Positions 35,136-45,046 of a stretch of DNA of 51,531 bases are shown piece by piece. The first letter of the stretch is position 1. Each line of letters begins with the position of its first letter. The notes below the pieces were generated by a model. That model made no database searches. It was not told the DNA's origin and saw only the letters and a program-made list of their open reading frames with translations. Position numbers and translations under genes: made by a program. Source of the DNA: Anaerocolumna sp. (GTDB lineage Bacteria; Bacillota; Clostridia; Lachnospirales; Lachnospiraceae); the NCBI GenBank assembly GCA_029239975.1, contig JARBTX010000022.1, positions 1-51,531 of the forward strand, in the 5' to 3' direction.

Positions 35136-35939
35136 GTGGGTAAGATTAATGTTGCAATTGTAGATGATAATGAGAGAATCGTAAAACTACTAGAAGAGAT
35201 TTTAAAGGCAGATTCAGATATTGAGGTAGTAGGGACCTCAGACAATGGCATGGATGCTTTAGATATGATTAAAGAGAAAAAACCTGATGTTGTTCTACTT
35301 GATTTAATTATGCCAAAGTTAGATGGCCTTGGTGTTATGGAAAAAGTTAGGGTTGATGATTCTTATAAGAAAACTCCTGCATTTATCGTAATTACTGCAA
35401 TTGGGCAAGAAGGTGTAACGGAGAATGCATTTGAATTAGGTGCTAGCTATTATATTATGAAACCATTTGATAATAATATGGTTTTAACTAGAATTAAGCA
35501 AGTTAGAGGTGACTTACATAACAACAAGTTAATAGAAAATCACCGTGTAAGTGCTTACGAAAGTAAAGATGAATATAAAGAAAGAAACCTAGAATCAGAT
35601 GTTACAAATATCATCCATGAAATTGGAGTTCCAGCTCATATTAAAGGTTACCAATATCTTAGAGATGCAATTATGATGTCGGTTAATGATAATGAGATGT
35701 TAAATTCTATAACAAAATTATTATATCCATCCATTGCAAAAAGACATAAAACAACACCAAGTAGAGTTGAAAGAGCTATAAGACATGCTATAGAAGTAGC
35801 TTGGAGTAGAGGCAAGATGGATACAATTGATGAATTATTTGGATATACAGTAAGTAATGGTAAAGGTAAACCTACCAATTCAGAGTTTGTTGCTCTTATT
35901 GCTGATAAAATCAGACTTGAGTATAAGTTAAGAGCTTAA
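35136..35939 (+). CDS. spo0A: Sporulation master regulator Spo0A
   Basis: A 267-residue response regulator that commits cells to sporulation. The receiver domain (1-120) has D10, D11, phosphoacceptor D56 in [12 protein letters not shown]87 and K109. The C-terminal DNA-binding domain (about 155-267) carries the highly conserved recognition text [20 protein letters not shown]. It starts at GTG 35136 with GGGAGG upstream. It follows spoIVB as in other spore formers and ends with a terminator. The kinases that phosphorylate it are not identified; the hybrid kinase upstream has its own partner. Confidence 0.97.
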   Translation: MGKINVAIVDDNERIVKLLEEILKADSDIEVVGTSDNGMDALDMIKEKKPDVVLLDLIMPKLDGLGVMEKVRVDDSYKKTPAFIVITAIGQEGVTENAFELGASYYIMKPFDNNMVLTRIKQVRGDLHNNKLIENHRVSAYESKDEYKERNLESDVTNIIHEIGVPAHIKGYQYLRDAIMMSVNDNEMLNSITKLLYPSIAKRHKTTPSRVERAIRHAIEVAWSRGKMDTIDELFGYTVSNGKGKPTNSEFVALIADKIRLEYKLRA

Positions 35940-35946
35940 TATAATT

Positions 35947-36000
35947 AGGGTGTCAACTTAGTAATATAGTAGGGGTATTACTAAGGGGGACATCCTTTTT
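35947..36000 (+). terminator. Terminator after spo0A
   Basis: CTTAGTAAT pairs with ATTACTAAG, extended outward by AGG-TGTC/GACA-CCT pairing across a small internal loop. It ends in TTTTT. Confidence 0.82.
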
Positions 36001-36109
36001 GGTTATATTAGGAAATATTTCTTTTCTATCTTAGGTAAATATTGTATAATAAATTGGAAGAATTAATAGTTATATTATTGTCTAATTTATTCATAGGAGG
36101 TAAACATAC

Positions 36110-37546
36110 ATGAAGAATATACTTTTTGCAGCCTCAGAATGTGTTCCATTTATAAAAACAGGAGGTTTAGCTGATGTAGTAGGGTCATTACCGAAATATA
36201 TCAACAAAGATGAATATGATATTCGTGTAATAATACCAAAATATAAGGTTATATCAGATACGCTACAAGATAAAATGAATTATAAAACACATTTTTATAT
36301 GGATTTAGCATGGAGAAGTCAGTATGTTGGAGTATTTGAATTAGAATATAATGGAATTATCTTCTATTTTATAGATAATGAATACTATTTCACTGGTCAG
36401 ACACCATATGGAAATATTTATGAAGATATCGAAAAGTTTGCTTTTTTCTGTAAATCTGTTCTATCTGTCCTTCCAGTATTAGATTTTAAACCAGATATCA
36501 TTCATTGTCATGATTGGCAAACAGGGTTGATTCCTGTTTATTTAAAAGATAGACATTTACATGATGAATTTTACAAAAATATGAAAACAATTATGACCAT
36601 ACATAACCTTAAGTTTCAAGGAGTATGGGATATTAAAACAGTAAAGGATGTTACTGGAATATCAGAAACTTATTTTACACCAGATAAATTAGAAGCGTAT
36701 GGCGATGCGAACTATTTAAAAGGTGGTATTGTTTATGCTGATGTAGTTACAACCGTAAGTGCATCCTACGCAAACGAAATAAAAACACCTTTTTATGGTG
36801 AAGGTTTAGACGGTTTAATGCGTGCTAGAAGTAATTCTTTAATAGGAATTATTAATGGTATTGATTACGATGAATACAATCCACAAACGGATCCATTCAT
36901 TTATCATACCTATAATAGGAAGAATTTTAGAAAAGAAAAAATAAAGAATAAAAGAGCACTTCAACAAGAATTAGGATTAGAAGTAAATGATAAAAAATTT
37001 ATGATTGGAATTGTTTCAAGGTTAACGGATCAAAAGGGTTTTGATTTAATTGATTATGTTATAGAAGAATTGTGTTCAGAAGATACACAACTTGTTGTTT
37101 TAGGTACAGGGGAACAAAAATATGAACATTTATTCCGTCATTTTGCTTGGAAATACAGTGATAGAGTATCTGCAAATATCTATTATTCCGATGAAAAAGC
37201 ACACAAAATTTATGCTGCATCGGATGCATTTTTAATGCCATCTTTATTTGAACCATGTGGCTTAAGTCAAATTATTAGTTTACGTTATGGTACAGTACCT
37301 ATTATTAGAGAAACTGGTGGTTTACGCGATACGGTAGATGCTTTTAATGAATTCGAAAGTTCCGGAACAGGATTTAGCTTTAGTAATTATAATGCACATG
37401 AGATGTTATCCATTATTCGTTATGCAAAAAGTATTTATTTTAATAAAAAAAGAGAGTGGAATAAATTAATAGATCGAGGTATGGAGAAAGATTTTTCATG
37501 GTATAATTCAGCAAAATTATATGAAGAACTTTATGAACGTTTTTAA
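36110..37546 (+). CDS. glgA: Glycogen synthase (ADP-glucose, GT5)
   Basis: A 478-residue enzyme that extends alpha-1,4-glucan chains from ADP-glucose. The N-terminal ADP-glucose-binding motif KTGGLADVVGSLPK (from K16) and the C-terminal PSLFEPCGLSQIISLRYGTV with RETGGLRDTV define bacterial GlgA. It is full length. TAGGAGGT lies upstream of ATG 36110. The gene stands alone here; no other glg genes are adjacent. Glycogen storage fits a clostridial spore former that accumulates granulose before sporulation, and spo0A lies directly upstream, but this is only positional. Confidence 0.95.
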   Translation: MKNILFAASECVPFIKTGGLADVVGSLPKYINKDEYDIRVIIPKYKVISDTLQDKMNYKTHFYMDLAWRSQYVGVFELEYNGIIFYFIDNEYYFTGQTPYGNIYEDIEKFAFFCKSVLSVLPVLDFKPDIIHCHDWQTGLIPVYLKDRHLHDEFYKNMKTIMTIHNLKFQGVWDIKTVKDVTGISETYFTPDKLEAYGDANYLKGGIVYADVVTTVSASYANEIKTPFYGEGLDGLMRARSNSLIGIINGIDYDEYNPQTDPFIYHTYNRKNFRKEKIKNKRALQQELGLEVNDKKFMIGIVSRLTDQKGFDLIDYVIEELCSEDTQLVVLGTGEQKYEHLFRHFAWKYSDRVSANIYYSDEKAHKIYAASDAFLMPSLFEPCGLSQIISLRYGTVPIIRETGGLRDTVDAFNEFESSGTGFSFSNYNAHEMLSIIRYAKSIYFNKKREWNKLIDRGMEKDFSWYNSAKLYEELYERF

Positions 37547-37625
37547 GAATTAAGTAATTGGTAAATTGATCTAATTTTTGACAATCTTTTATATGTAATG
37601 TACTGCATAATATAATAACTCCTTT

Positions 37626-37680
37626 GAGATAATAAGAACAGATAATGATAAATGCTTTGTGCATTCCTTATTATCTTATT
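37626..37680 (+). terminator. Terminator after glgA
   Basis: GATAATAAG (37628-37636) pairs with CTTATTATC (37667-37675), with an inner AATGC/GCATT stem. It is followed by TTATTT. Confidence 0.7.
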
Positions 37681-37707
37681 TCATAAGAAAAAAAAGGAGG
37701 ACATAAT

Positions 37708-37896
37708 ATGAATAGCGGATTATCCACAATGGAATTACAAAATTTAAGACATCTTTTGCTTTTTGGTGAAACTAATAAGGAAAAATACAAGACTTATTCA
37801 GAACATTGTACAGACCCTTATGTAAAACAATTCTTCCAAAAAGAAGCTCAATCCTCAGACCAGAAAAAGCAAACATTAATCCAATTTCTTAAATAG
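37708..37896 (+). CDS. Small spore-coat-F-like protein
   Basis: A 62-residue helical protein, MNSGLSTMELQNLRHLLLFG..., with a conserved-looking HCTDPYVKQFFQKEAQSS segment typical of the helical half of coat-F (CotF) or ferritin-like coat proteins. It is shorter than full CotF domains and may be the N-terminal partner of the next gene. AAGGAGGA lies upstream of the ATG. It lies 11 bp before the 119-residue gene, so the two form a small operon, probably expressed in the mother cell during sporulation (inference). Confidence 0.72.
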   Translation: MNSGLSTMELQNLRHLLLFGETNKEKYKTYSEHCTDPYVKQFFQKEAQSSDQKKQTLIQFLK

Positions 37897-37907
37897 GAGG
37901 GAACCTT

Positions 37908-38267
37908 ATGAACGAGCAAGCAATGGTAACAGATGCCTTAAATTCAATTAACGCAAGTTTAAAAAGTCTAAGTGACATGATAGTTCAAACAGAAAATCAT
38001 GAATTAAGACAAACATTACAACAAATGCGTAATGAAGCTGAAACATGTCAATATGAATTATATACAATTGCAAAAAGTAAAAACTATTATCAACCAGCAC
38101 AACAAGCAACTCAAGATGAAATCATGACTGTTAAAAATTTTGTTAATCAAACAGGAGATTCTATGATGGGTAGCCAAGCTGGACAACAACAAGGACAACA
38201 AGCTGGTCAACAAGGTCAAGCACAAAGCCAAGCACAAAGCCAAGCACAAGGTATGCAAATGCGATAA
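37908..38267 (+). CDS. Coat-F family protein with Gln-rich tail
   Basis: A 119-residue protein. Residues about 4-78 are a coat-F-like helical domain (TDALNSINASLKSLSDMIVQ, then MRNEAETCQYELYTIAKSKN YYQPAQQA). Residues 91-119 form a Gln/Ala/Gly-rich repetitive tail (QQQGQQAGQQGQAQSQAQSQ). The tail DNA is itself a short tandem repeat, so its length may vary between strains. TAGGAGGG lies upstream of the ATG. It is co-transcribed with the 62-residue gene, and both should be spore coat components (family inference). Confidence 0.82.
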   Translation: MNEQAMVTDALNSINASLKSLSDMIVQTENHELRQTLQQMRNEAETCQYELYTIAKSKNYYQPAQQATQDEIMTVKNFVNQTGDSMMGSQAGQQQGQQAGQQGQAQSQAQSQAQGMQMR

Positions 38268-38286
38268 AAGTAGCTTTAAAATTATG

Positions 38287-38315
38287 GTGTATGGCGGCTA
38301 ATTGCCGCTATATAC
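38287..38315 (+). terminator. Hairpin after the coat-F-like genes
   Basis: A 12-bp stem (38287-38298 with 38304-38315, two wobbles) has a GC-rich GCGGC/GCCGC top and loop TAATT. There is no clear T tract directly after it. Confidence 0.5.
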
Positions 38316-38694
38316 ACTATAGTTATTAACTTTTATAAAAGAAGTAGATTAAGATATTGAACGAATGTTTATTATTTCTTTATGACTTGGTTATTGCATG
38401 TTTCAATGAAATACATAGTATTCGTAAATGGAGAAAATTTACAGTTAATTTGCACAAAGAAATGTATTTGTATAATTGAAATATGTTCGTTCTATTAAAT
38501 TCCATGAATTTATATTTTACTACTTGATATTTTTATCTAAAAAAGGTAAAATAAGATAGTGTTTGAGAAAATTTTGTCAATCATTAAAAGATTAATAGCT
38601 GTCCGTCCATTTATTTCGTTATGAAATAAGACTTTTTAAAAGTTGAATAAGGCAGCATATTATAAAATTTAACAATTAGGAGGAATTTATTATC
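38316..38694. other. gap upstream region
   Basis: An AT-rich gap without a gene. It holds the predicted gap promoter (38524-38552) and a leader of about 135 nt ending in TAGGAGG before ATG 38695. No other element is recognised. Confidence 0.5.
38524..38552 (+). promoter_or_regulatory. Predicted sigma-A promoter for gap
   Basis: TTGATA (38524-38529), exactly 17 bases, then TAAAAT (38547-38552). Both hexamers match consensus at five of six positions. Confidence 0.65.
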
Positions 38695-39708
38695 ATGGCA
38701 GTAAAAGTAGCAATTAATGGTTTTGGACGTATTGGACGTCTTGCATTCAGACAGATGTTTGGTGCTGAAGGTTATGAAATTGTAGCAATTAACGACTTAA
38801 CAAACCCTAAAATGCTTGCACACTTATTAAAATATGATTCAGCTCAAGGTAGATATGCAAAAGGTGACACAGTTGAAGCGAAAGAAGATTCTATCGTAGT
38901 TGACGGAAAAGAAATTAAAATCTATGCTCAAAGAGATCCTAAAGATCTTCCATGGGGAGAACTAGGAGTAGACGTAGTACTTGAATGTACTGGTTTCTTC
39001 GTATCTAAAGATAAATCACAAGCTCACATCAATGCAGGTGCTAAAAAAGTAGTTATCTCTGCTCCAGCTGGTGATGATCTTCCAACTATCGTTTACAGCG
39101 TAAATGAAGAAACATTAAAAGCTGAAGATACAATCATTTCTGCAGCTTCTTGTACAACAAACTGTTTAGCTCCTATGGCAGCAACTTTAAATAAATTAGC
39201 TCCAGTAGTAAAAGGTTTCATGACTACAATTCATGCTTACACTGGCGATCAAATGACTCTTGACGGACCACATCCAAAGGGAGATTTAAGAAGAGCTCGT
39301 GCAGCTGCTTGCAATATCGTTCCTAACTCAACTGGTGCTGCTAAAGCTATCGGTCTTGTTGTTCCAGAATTAGCTGGTAAATTAGACGGTGCTGCACAAA
39401 GAGTTCCAGTTCCAACAGGTTCTACAACTGAATTAGTTGCAGTTGTTGAAGGTAAAGTAACTAAAGCTGATGTTAATGCAGCTATGAAAGCAGCAGCTTC
39501 TGCTTCTTTTGGTTACACTGAAGAAGAATTAGTATCTTCTGATATCATCGGAATTACTTTTGGTTCATTATTTGATGCAACTCAAACAAAAGTTACTGAT
39601 CTTGGTAATGGACAGACTTTAGTTAAAGTTGTTGCTTGGTATGACAATGAAAATTCTTACACAAGCCAAATGGTAAGAACAATCAAATACTTTGCTGAAT
39701 TAGCATAA
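38695..39708 (+). CDS. gap: Glyceraldehyde-3-phosphate dehydrogenase
   Basis: A 337-residue glycolytic enzyme that converts glyceraldehyde 3-phosphate, NAD and phosphate to 1,3-bisphosphoglycerate. The NAD-binding start [20 protein letters not shown], catalytic C153 in [12 protein letters not shown] and H180 in [10 protein letters not shown] are present. NDLTNP near residue 33 fits NAD use. AGGAGG lies upstream of the ATG. The codons look biased to a small set, as expected for a highly expressed gene. It is followed by a structured terminator, then pgk, tpiA and gpmI. Confidence 0.97.
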   Translation: MAVKVAINGFGRIGRLAFRQMFGAEGYEIVAINDLTNPKMLAHLLKYDSAQGRYAKGDTVEAKEDSIVVDGKEIKIYAQRDPKDLPWGELGVDVVLECTGFFVSKDKSQAHINAGAKKVVISAPAGDDLPTIVYSVNEETLKAEDTIISAASCTTNCLAPMAATLNKLAPVVKGFMTTIHAYTGDQMTLDGPHPKGDLRRARAAACNIVPNSTGAAKAIGLVVPELAGKLDGAAQRVPVPTGSTTELVAVVEGKVTKADVNAAMKAAASASFGYTEEELVSSDIIGITFGSLFDATQTKVTDLGNGQTLVKVVAWYDNENSYTSQMVRTIKYFAELA

Positions 39709-39758
39709 TTTGAAAAAATTGTTATCAACAAAAATTAATTAATATTGATCCTTAATGG

Positions 39759-39828
39759 GTCCGGTCTTTGTAAACAAGCCTGGGAACGTTTACCGAACCC
39801 TCCTTGACTTACACTGACCGGACTTTTT
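39759..39828 (+). terminator. Structured terminator/attenuator between gap and pgk
   Basis: GTCCGGTC (39759-39766) pairs with GACCGGAC (39816-39823) followed by TTTTT. The 49-nt loop holds a second stem, GTAAAC (39770-39775) with GTTTAC (39788-39793). This is more elaborate than a simple terminator and may set the gap/pgk expression ratio. Confidence 0.72.
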
Positions 39829-39915
39829 AATAATAAAGCCACTAATTATGAAATGGCTGATGTTGCAAACATATTAAGAAGAAATGTTGCAAACATACCG
39901 AAAGGAGTCACGCAT

Positions 39916-41109
39916 ATGCTAAATAAAAAATCAGTTGATGATATTAATGTAAAAGGTAAAAGAGTATTAGTAAGATGTGATTTTAATGTTCCTTTACAAG
40001 AAGGAAGAATTACTGACGAGAATCGTCTTGTAGCAGCCCTTCCTACTATTAAAAAATTAGTTAACGATGGTGGAAAAGTTATTCTTTGCTCTCACCTTGG
40101 AAAACCAAAGGGAGAACCAAAACCTGAATTATCTTTAGCTCCTGTTGCAATTCGTTTAGCAGAATTATTAGGTCAACCAGTAAATTTTGCTGCTGATGCT
40201 ACAGTTGTTGGTGACAATGCGAAAGCAGCTGTTGCAGCTATGAATGAAGGAGACATAGTTCTTCTTGAAAATACTCGTTATAGAGCAGAAGAAACTAAGA
40301 ATATTGATACATTCAGTGAAGATTTAGCTTCTCTTTGTGATGTATTTGTAAATGATGCATTTGGAACAGCTCATAGAGCACATTGTTCTAATGTAGGTAT
40401 TACAAAATATGTTGATACAGCAGTTGTAGGATATTTAATGCAAAAAGAAATCGAATTCTTAGGAAACGCAGTAAATAATCCAAAGAGACCTTTTGTAGCA
40501 ATTTTAGGTGGATCTAAAGTATCTGGTAAAATCTCAGTAATCAACAATTTATTAGATAAAGTTGACACACTAATTATCGGTGGTGGTATGGCTTATACCT
40601 TCATGAAATCATTAGGAGAAGAAGTTGGTTTATCTTTACTTGAAGCTGATTATCTTGACTATGCTAGAGAAATGATGGAAAAAGCTGAGAAGAAGGGTGT
40701 TAAATTATTAATTCCTATTGATACAGTAGTTTCTAAAGAATACTCTAATGATGCAGAATACAAGACAGTAAACCGTGGTGAAATTGAACCTGAATGGGAA
40801 GGCTTAGATATCGGAGAAAAGACTCGTGAACTTTATGCAGATGCTATCAAAGATGCTAAGACAGTAGTTTGGAACGGACCTATGGGTGTATTCGAAATGT
40901 CTAACTTTGCAAAAGGTACTATTGCAGTAGCGAAAGCTTTAGCTGAAATTGATGCTACAACGATTATCGGTGGTGGAGATTCAGCAGCAGCTGTTAATAT
41001 TTTAGGATATGGCGATAAAATGACTCACATTTCTACTGGTGGTGGAGCTTCTCTTGAATTCTTAGAAGGTAAAGAGTTACCTGGTGTTGCAGCAGCAAAC
41101 GACAAATAA
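39916..41109 (+). CDS. pgk: Phosphoglycerate kinase
   Basis: A 397-residue enzyme that makes ATP from 1,3-bisphosphoglycerate. ATG 39916 is preferred because AAAGGAG precedes it and [26 protein letters not shown] is the family start; an in-frame ATG at 39853 would add 21 unsupported residues. [10 protein letters not shown], the hinge GGSKVSGKI and the C-terminal GGGDSAAAV nucleotide loop are all present. It is followed 33 bp later by tpiA, probably in one transcript that partly escapes the terminator after gap. Confidence 0.96.
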   Translation: MLNKKSVDDINVKGKRVLVRCDFNVPLQEGRITDENRLVAALPTIKKLVNDGGKVILCSHLGKPKGEPKPELSLAPVAIRLAELLGQPVNFAADATVVGDNAKAAVAAMNEGDIVLLENTRYRAEETKNIDTFSEDLASLCDVFVNDAFGTAHRAHCSNVGITKYVDTAVVGYLMQKEIEFLGNAVNNPKRPFVAILGGSKVSGKISVINNLLDKVDTLIIGGGMAYTFMKSLGEEVGLSLLEADYLDYAREMMEKAEKKGVKLLIPIDTVVSKEYSNDAEYKTVNRGEIEPEWEGLDIGEKTRELYADAIKDAKTVVWNGPMGVFEMSNFAKGTIAVAKALAEIDATTIIGGGDSAAAVNILGYGDKMTHISTGGGASLEFLEGKELPGVAAANDK

Positions 41110-41142
41110 GAAGGAAATGCTCAAGGTTAAAGGAGAATTATT

Positions 41143-41889
41143 ATGCGTAAGAAAATTATTGCAGGTAACTGGAAAATGAACAAAACTCCTAGCGAGACAG
41201 TTACTTTAATCAATGAATTAAAACCTTTGGTAGCAACAGAAGATGCTGATGTAGTATTTTGTGTTCCTGCTATATCATTAACAACAGCTATTGAGGCAGC
41301 AAAAGGCTCAAACATTCAAATCGGTGCAGAAAACATGCATTTTGAAGAAAATGGTGCATATACTGGTGAAATAGCTCCTAATATGTTAACAGATATTGGT
41401 GTAAAATATGTAATTATTGGACATTCTGAAAGAAGAGAATACTTTGCGGAAACTGATGTTACAGTAAATAAAAAAGTATTAAAAGCATTTGAACACGGAA
41501 TCACACCAATTATTTGTTGTGGTGAATCTCTTACTCAAAGAGAACAAGGTGTTACAATTGATTTTATACGTCAACAAATCAAAATTGCTTTCTTAAGTGT
41601 TACTAGTGATCAAGCAAAAACTGCAGTGATCGCATATGAACCAATTTGGGCTATCGGAACTGGTAAAGTTGCAACAACGGAACAAGCTCAAGAAGTATGT
41701 AAAGCAATTCGTGATTGTATTGCTGAAATCTATGATCAAGCTACTGCTGAAGCAATCCGTATTCAATACGGCGGTAGCGTAACAGCTGCATCTGCTAACG
41801 AATTATTCACTCAACCAGATATTGACGGTGGATTAGTTGGTGGTGCAAGCTTAAAACCTGATTTTGGTAAAATTGTTAATTATAAATAG
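41143..41889 (+). CDS. tpiA: Triosephosphate isomerase
   Basis: A 248-residue enzyme that interconverts dihydroxyacetone phosphate and glyceraldehyde 3-phosphate. Catalytic residues are K11 (GNWKMNK), H94 ([11 protein letters not shown]) and E166 ([11 protein letters not shown]); the phosphate-binding GGSV and GGLVGGASL loops are present. AAAGGAG lies upstream of the ATG. It is in an operon with pgk and ends at a terminator before gpmI. Confidence 0.97.
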   Translation: MRKKIIAGNWKMNKTPSETVTLINELKPLVATEDADVVFCVPAISLTTAIEAAKGSNIQIGAENMHFEENGAYTGEIAPNMLTDIGVKYVIIGHSERREYFAETDVTVNKKVLKAFEHGITPIICCGESLTQREQGVTIDFIRQQIKIAFLSVTSDQAKTAVIAYEPIWAIGTGKVATTEQAQEVCKAIRDCIAEIYDQATAEAIRIQYGGSVTAASANELFTQPDIDGGLVGGASLKPDFGKIVNYK

Positions 41890-41902
41890 TTCCTATTTAT
41901 TT

Positions 41903-41938
41903 ATCTTAGGTGTGGTGCATAACCACATCTAAGATTTT
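41903..41938 (+). terminator. Terminator after tpiA
   Basis: ATCTTAGGTGTGGT pairs with its near-complement ending CATCTAAGAT (one wobble) around a GCAT-containing loop. It ends in TTTT. Confidence 0.8.
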
Positions 41939-42028
41939 GTGGTAAAGAAAGATTATTAACTTAATTCGTAGATTAAAGAAAAAGTTAACTTGCATTTACC
42001 TACGTAATAACGATAAAGGAGTAATATT

Positions 42029-43570
42029 ATGAGTAAAAAACCTACAGTTTTAATGATATTAGATGGTTATGGATTAAATGAAAAAAAAGAAGGTAATGCA
42101 GTACAACAAGCAAATACCCCTAACATAAGAAAACTTATGACAGAATATCCATGTGTAAAAGGATATGCAAGTGGTATGGCAGTTGGTTTACCAGAAGGAC
42201 AGATGGGTAATTCTGAAGTAGGCCATTTAAATATGGGTGCTGGAAGAATTATATATCAAGAATTAACTAGGATAACAAAAGAAATTCAAGATGGGGATTT
42301 CTTTAAAAATACAACATTATTACAGGCAATGGAAAATTGTAAAAAGAGTGGATCTAGCTTACATTTATATGGTTTATTATCCGATGGTGGTGTTCATAGC
42401 CATATTACTCATCTATATGGTTTATTAGAAATGGCTAAAAGAGAAGGTGTCTCTAATGTGTATGTTCATGCATTCTTAGATGGTAGAGATACAGCTCCTA
42501 CATCTGGTAAAGGATTTGTTGAAGATTTAACAACAAAAATGAAGGAAATCGGAGTAGGAAAAGTTGCTTCTGTTATGGGACGTTACTATGTAATGGATCG
42601 TGATAATAGATGGGACAGAGTTGAAAAAGCATATCGTGCAATGGCTATGGGTGAAGGTCAAACTGCTGAAGATGCAGTGGAAGCAATCGCTACTTCCTAT
42701 AAAGCTGAGATAAACGATGAATTTGTTATTCCAACTGTAATATTAGAAAATGGAAAACCAGTAGCAACCATTAATGAAAATGATTCTGTAATTTTCTTTA
42801 ACTTTAGACCTGATCGTGCTAGAGAAATCACTAGAGCATTCTGTGATGACGAGTTTGCAGGTTTTGCAAGAGAAAAAGGCAGAATGAATTTAACATATGT
42901 GTGCTTTTCCGAATATGATGTTACAATACCTAATAAAATTGTAGCATTCCACAAGGTTTCTATTACGAACACCTTTGGTGAATTCTTAGCTGAACATAAT
43001 ATGACTCAACTAAGACTTGCTGAAACTGAAAAATATGCTCACGTTACTTTCTTCTTTAACGGTGGAGTAGAAGTACCAAACAAAGGTGAAGAAAGAATAT
43101 TAGTTAATTCTCCAAAAGTTGCAACTTATGACTTACAACCTGAAATGAGTGCATTTGATGTAGGAAAGAATTTAGTTGAAGCAATTAAATCAGATAAATA
43201 TGATGTAATTGTAGTTAACTTTGCTAACCCTGATATGGTTGGTCATACAGGTATTCTTTCAGCAGCAGTTAAAGCGATTGAAGCAGTAGATCAATGTGTT
43301 GGTATGGCTTATGAAGCATTACTTTCTGTAGATGGAACAATGTTTATCTGTGCTGACCATGGTAATGCAGAACAACTTATCGATTATACAACTGGTGAAC
43401 CATTCACAGCTCATACAATCAATGAAGTACCATTTATCTTAGTAAACTATGATAAAGAGTATAAATTAAGAGAAGGTGGATGTTTAGCTGATATCGCACC
43501 AACTTTAATTGAAATTATGGGTATGGAACAACCTTCTGAAATGACAGGTAAATCTTTATTAATTAAATAA
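42029..43570 (+). CDS. gpmI: 2,3-bisphosphoglycerate-independent phosphoglycerate mutase
   Basis: A 513-residue Mn-dependent mutase that converts 3- to 2-phosphoglycerate. The catalytic phosphoserine is S62 in MGNSEVGHLNMGAGR. The metal-binding start LMILDGYGL and later FANPDMVGHTG and CADHGNAE segments are intact. AAAGGAG lies 8 bases before the ATG. It follows tpiA after a terminator, so it may have a separate promoter within 41939-42028. Mn dependence makes this enzyme pH-sensitive in spores of related organisms (family knowledge). Confidence 0.97.
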   Translation: MSKKPTVLMILDGYGLNEKKEGNAVQQANTPNIRKLMTEYPCVKGYASGMAVGLPEGQMGNSEVGHLNMGAGRIIYQELTRITKEIQDGDFFKNTTLLQAMENCKKSGSSLHLYGLLSDGGVHSHITHLYGLLEMAKREGVSNVYVHAFLDGRDTAPTSGKGFVEDLTTKMKEIGVGKVASVMGRYYVMDRDNRWDRVEKAYRAMAMGEGQTAEDAVEAIATSYKAEINDEFVIPTVILENGKPVATINENDSVIFFNFRPDRAREITRAFCDDEFAGFAREKGRMNLTYVCFSEYDVTIPNKIVAFHKVSITNTFGEFLAEHNMTQLRLAETEKYAHVTFFFNGGVEVPNKGEERILVNSPKVATYDLQPEMSAFDVGKNLVEAIKSDKYDVIVVNFANPDMVGHTGILSAAVKAIEAVDQCVGMAYEALLSVDGTMFICADHGNAEQLIDYTTGEPFTAHTINEVPFILVNYDKEYKLREGGCLADIAPTLIEIMGMEQPSEMTGKSLLIK

Positions 43571-43807
43571 TCTCAGTTAATGGATGCAATTAATGAATCT
43601 TATAATTAATTGGAATTTATAATCATAAATGATTTTCATAAGTTTAGTTTAGAACAAGATTTTTTGACTAAATTAAACTTATGAGTGTTTATATAAAAAA
43701 GTAGTATACTTATTATTTTACAGATATTGTATGCTTGTACAAAATAGTTGTTGAATTCTAAAGAATTGTATGTTAGAATTACCTTTGAAGTTGCAGGAGG
43801 TGTGATG

Positions 43808-44044
43808 ATGGATATTTTAAGAGCAATCGTGACTATTGTTTACATTATAGTATGTATCGCCTTAGTTGTTATTGTTTTAATGCAGGAAGGCAAATCAGCA
43901 GGACTATCAGGTTCAATAAGTGGTGTAGCTGAAACATATTGGGGTAAGAATAAAGGACGTTCTATGGAAGGTGCTTTGGAGAAATCTACAAAGTGGCTTG
44001 CAGTTGGTTTTATTGTTCTATCCGTAGTACTTAATTTAATTTAA
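43808..44044 (+). CDS. secG: Preprotein translocase subunit SecG
   Basis: A 78-residue protein with two membrane helices (about 3-23 and 58-77) and the conserved MQEGKSAGLSGSISGVAETY loop. SecG aids the SecYE channel. AGGAGG at 43795-43800 fits ATG 43808 (7-nt spacing) better than ATG 43805; the longer frame from 43748 lacks a site and would run through this ribosome binding site. In many Firmicutes secG is followed by rnr and smpB; here metG and repeats lie between. A strong terminator follows. Confidence 0.94.
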   Translation: MDILRAIVTIVYIIVCIALVVIVLMQEGKSAGLSGSISGVAETYWGKNKGRSMEGALEKSTKWLAVGFIVLSVVLNLI

Positions 44045-44060
44045 TCTAATTTGAATTAGT

Positions 44061-44093
44061 AAAAGCACTCTGCATTTGTGGAGTGCTTTTTTT
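44061..44093 (+). terminator. Terminator after secG
   Basis: AAAAGCACTC (44061-44070) pairs perfectly with GAGTGCTTTT (44081-44090). It ends in a run of seven T. Confidence 0.9.
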
Positions 44094-44136
44094 ACTCATA
44101 GATAAAATATAAAGAGAAACTATTTTATAGCGGATT

Positions 44137-44323
44137 GTTTATTTGAACTGAATGATTATTTGAAATGAATGATTATTTGAAATGAATGATTATTTGAACT
44201 GATTGATTATTTGAACTGAATGATTATTCGAATTGATTGATTATTCGAAATGATTGATTACTAGAAATGACGGATTATTAGAAATGATGGATTATTTGTA
44301 ATTATTGATTATTAGAGCTGATT
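44137..44323. repeat. 17-bp tandem repeat, about 11 copies
   Basis: Units close to GATTATTTGAAATGAAT follow one another at an exact 17-bp period from 44137 (units begin at 44154, 44171, 44188 and so on). Later copies are more diverged. The array lies between the secG terminator and the metG promoter. Confidence 0.85.
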
Positions 44324-44404
44324 AATTATATATCATTATGGCATAATATAATTATTATTATAATTATATTATTTATTAATTAAATTGATTGATATAGATT
44401 AATA

Positions 44405-44433
44405 TTGACAATTAGAAAAAAATTGAATATACT
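44405..44433 (+). promoter_or_regulatory. Sigma-A promoter of the T-box/metG transcript
   Basis: A perfect TTGACA (44405-44410), exactly 17 bases, then TATACT (44428-44433). It places the transcript start just before the T-box leader. Confidence 0.78.
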
Positions 44434-44439
44434 AGGAAA

Positions 44440-44710
44440 AAAGTAAAAGCTATGAAGAGAAGAGTAATTTTTTATTTTATTTACAGAGAACTCCAGGTGC
44501 TGAGAAGGAGTAACAAAATATTAAATGAAACAAGCCTCGGAGCCTCATACGGATCTTAATTAATTAAGTGATGATATGACGTTTGTTCACGTTACAGAAC
44601 TAGAGTATTATTGTACTCGATGAGATTAATATGGTGACATATTAATAAAATAGGGTGGTACCGCGAATGAATTCGCCCCTACAGATAATTTTGTAGGAGG
44701 TGTTTTTTTT
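44440..44710 (+). promoter_or_regulatory. T-box leader (tRNA-Met-sensing) upstream of metG
   Basis: The T-box core AGGGTGGTACCGCG is exact at 44652-44665. It is followed by a terminator hairpin (about 44674-44702) and eight T. Upstream there is a stem I with AGAGTA near 44461 and an ACTCC/GGAGT hairpin whose loop contains GGTG (about 44488-44514). A likely specifier is ATG (44525-44527) followed by A, matching methionine and the methionyl-tRNA synthetase downstream. Uncharged tRNA-Met should stabilise the antiterminator and allow readthrough. Confidence 0.9.
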
Positions 44711-45046
44711 ATGTCCCAAACTAGAGATAATCTTTAATAATAAAGTTTCCTAATTGTAATAATCTTTTAATTAAAGTCCTAAAAATTATAAATTAGAGTC
44801 CTTAAAGTTGTAATAATCAATAATTTAAAGTCCTAAAAATTGTAATAATCTTTAATTTAAAAATCCAATAATAAAGTTAATATTTATTTAAATGTTCCAA
44901 ACTAAAGAACATCTATAGGAGTTACCAAAAAAAGTATTATTAATATTTAATAACGATTTTGATAGAGAGTTTACGAATAATAAAGTACTACAAATAGATA
45001 TTTAAATAAAAATAACAATTTAATTTATGAAAGGTTAGGTGTTGTT
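44711..45046. repeat. Repeat-filled spacer between T-box and metG
   Basis: About 336 bases separate the T-box terminator from the metG ATG. From about 44741 to 44880 there are four to five diverged copies of a roughly 32-bp unit containing AAAGTCCTAAAAATTGTAAT. The segment right after the T-box (44711, ATGTCCCAAACTAGAGATAA) reappears in altered form at about 44892, so the tract may sit inside a duplicated start region. Confidence 0.65.
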
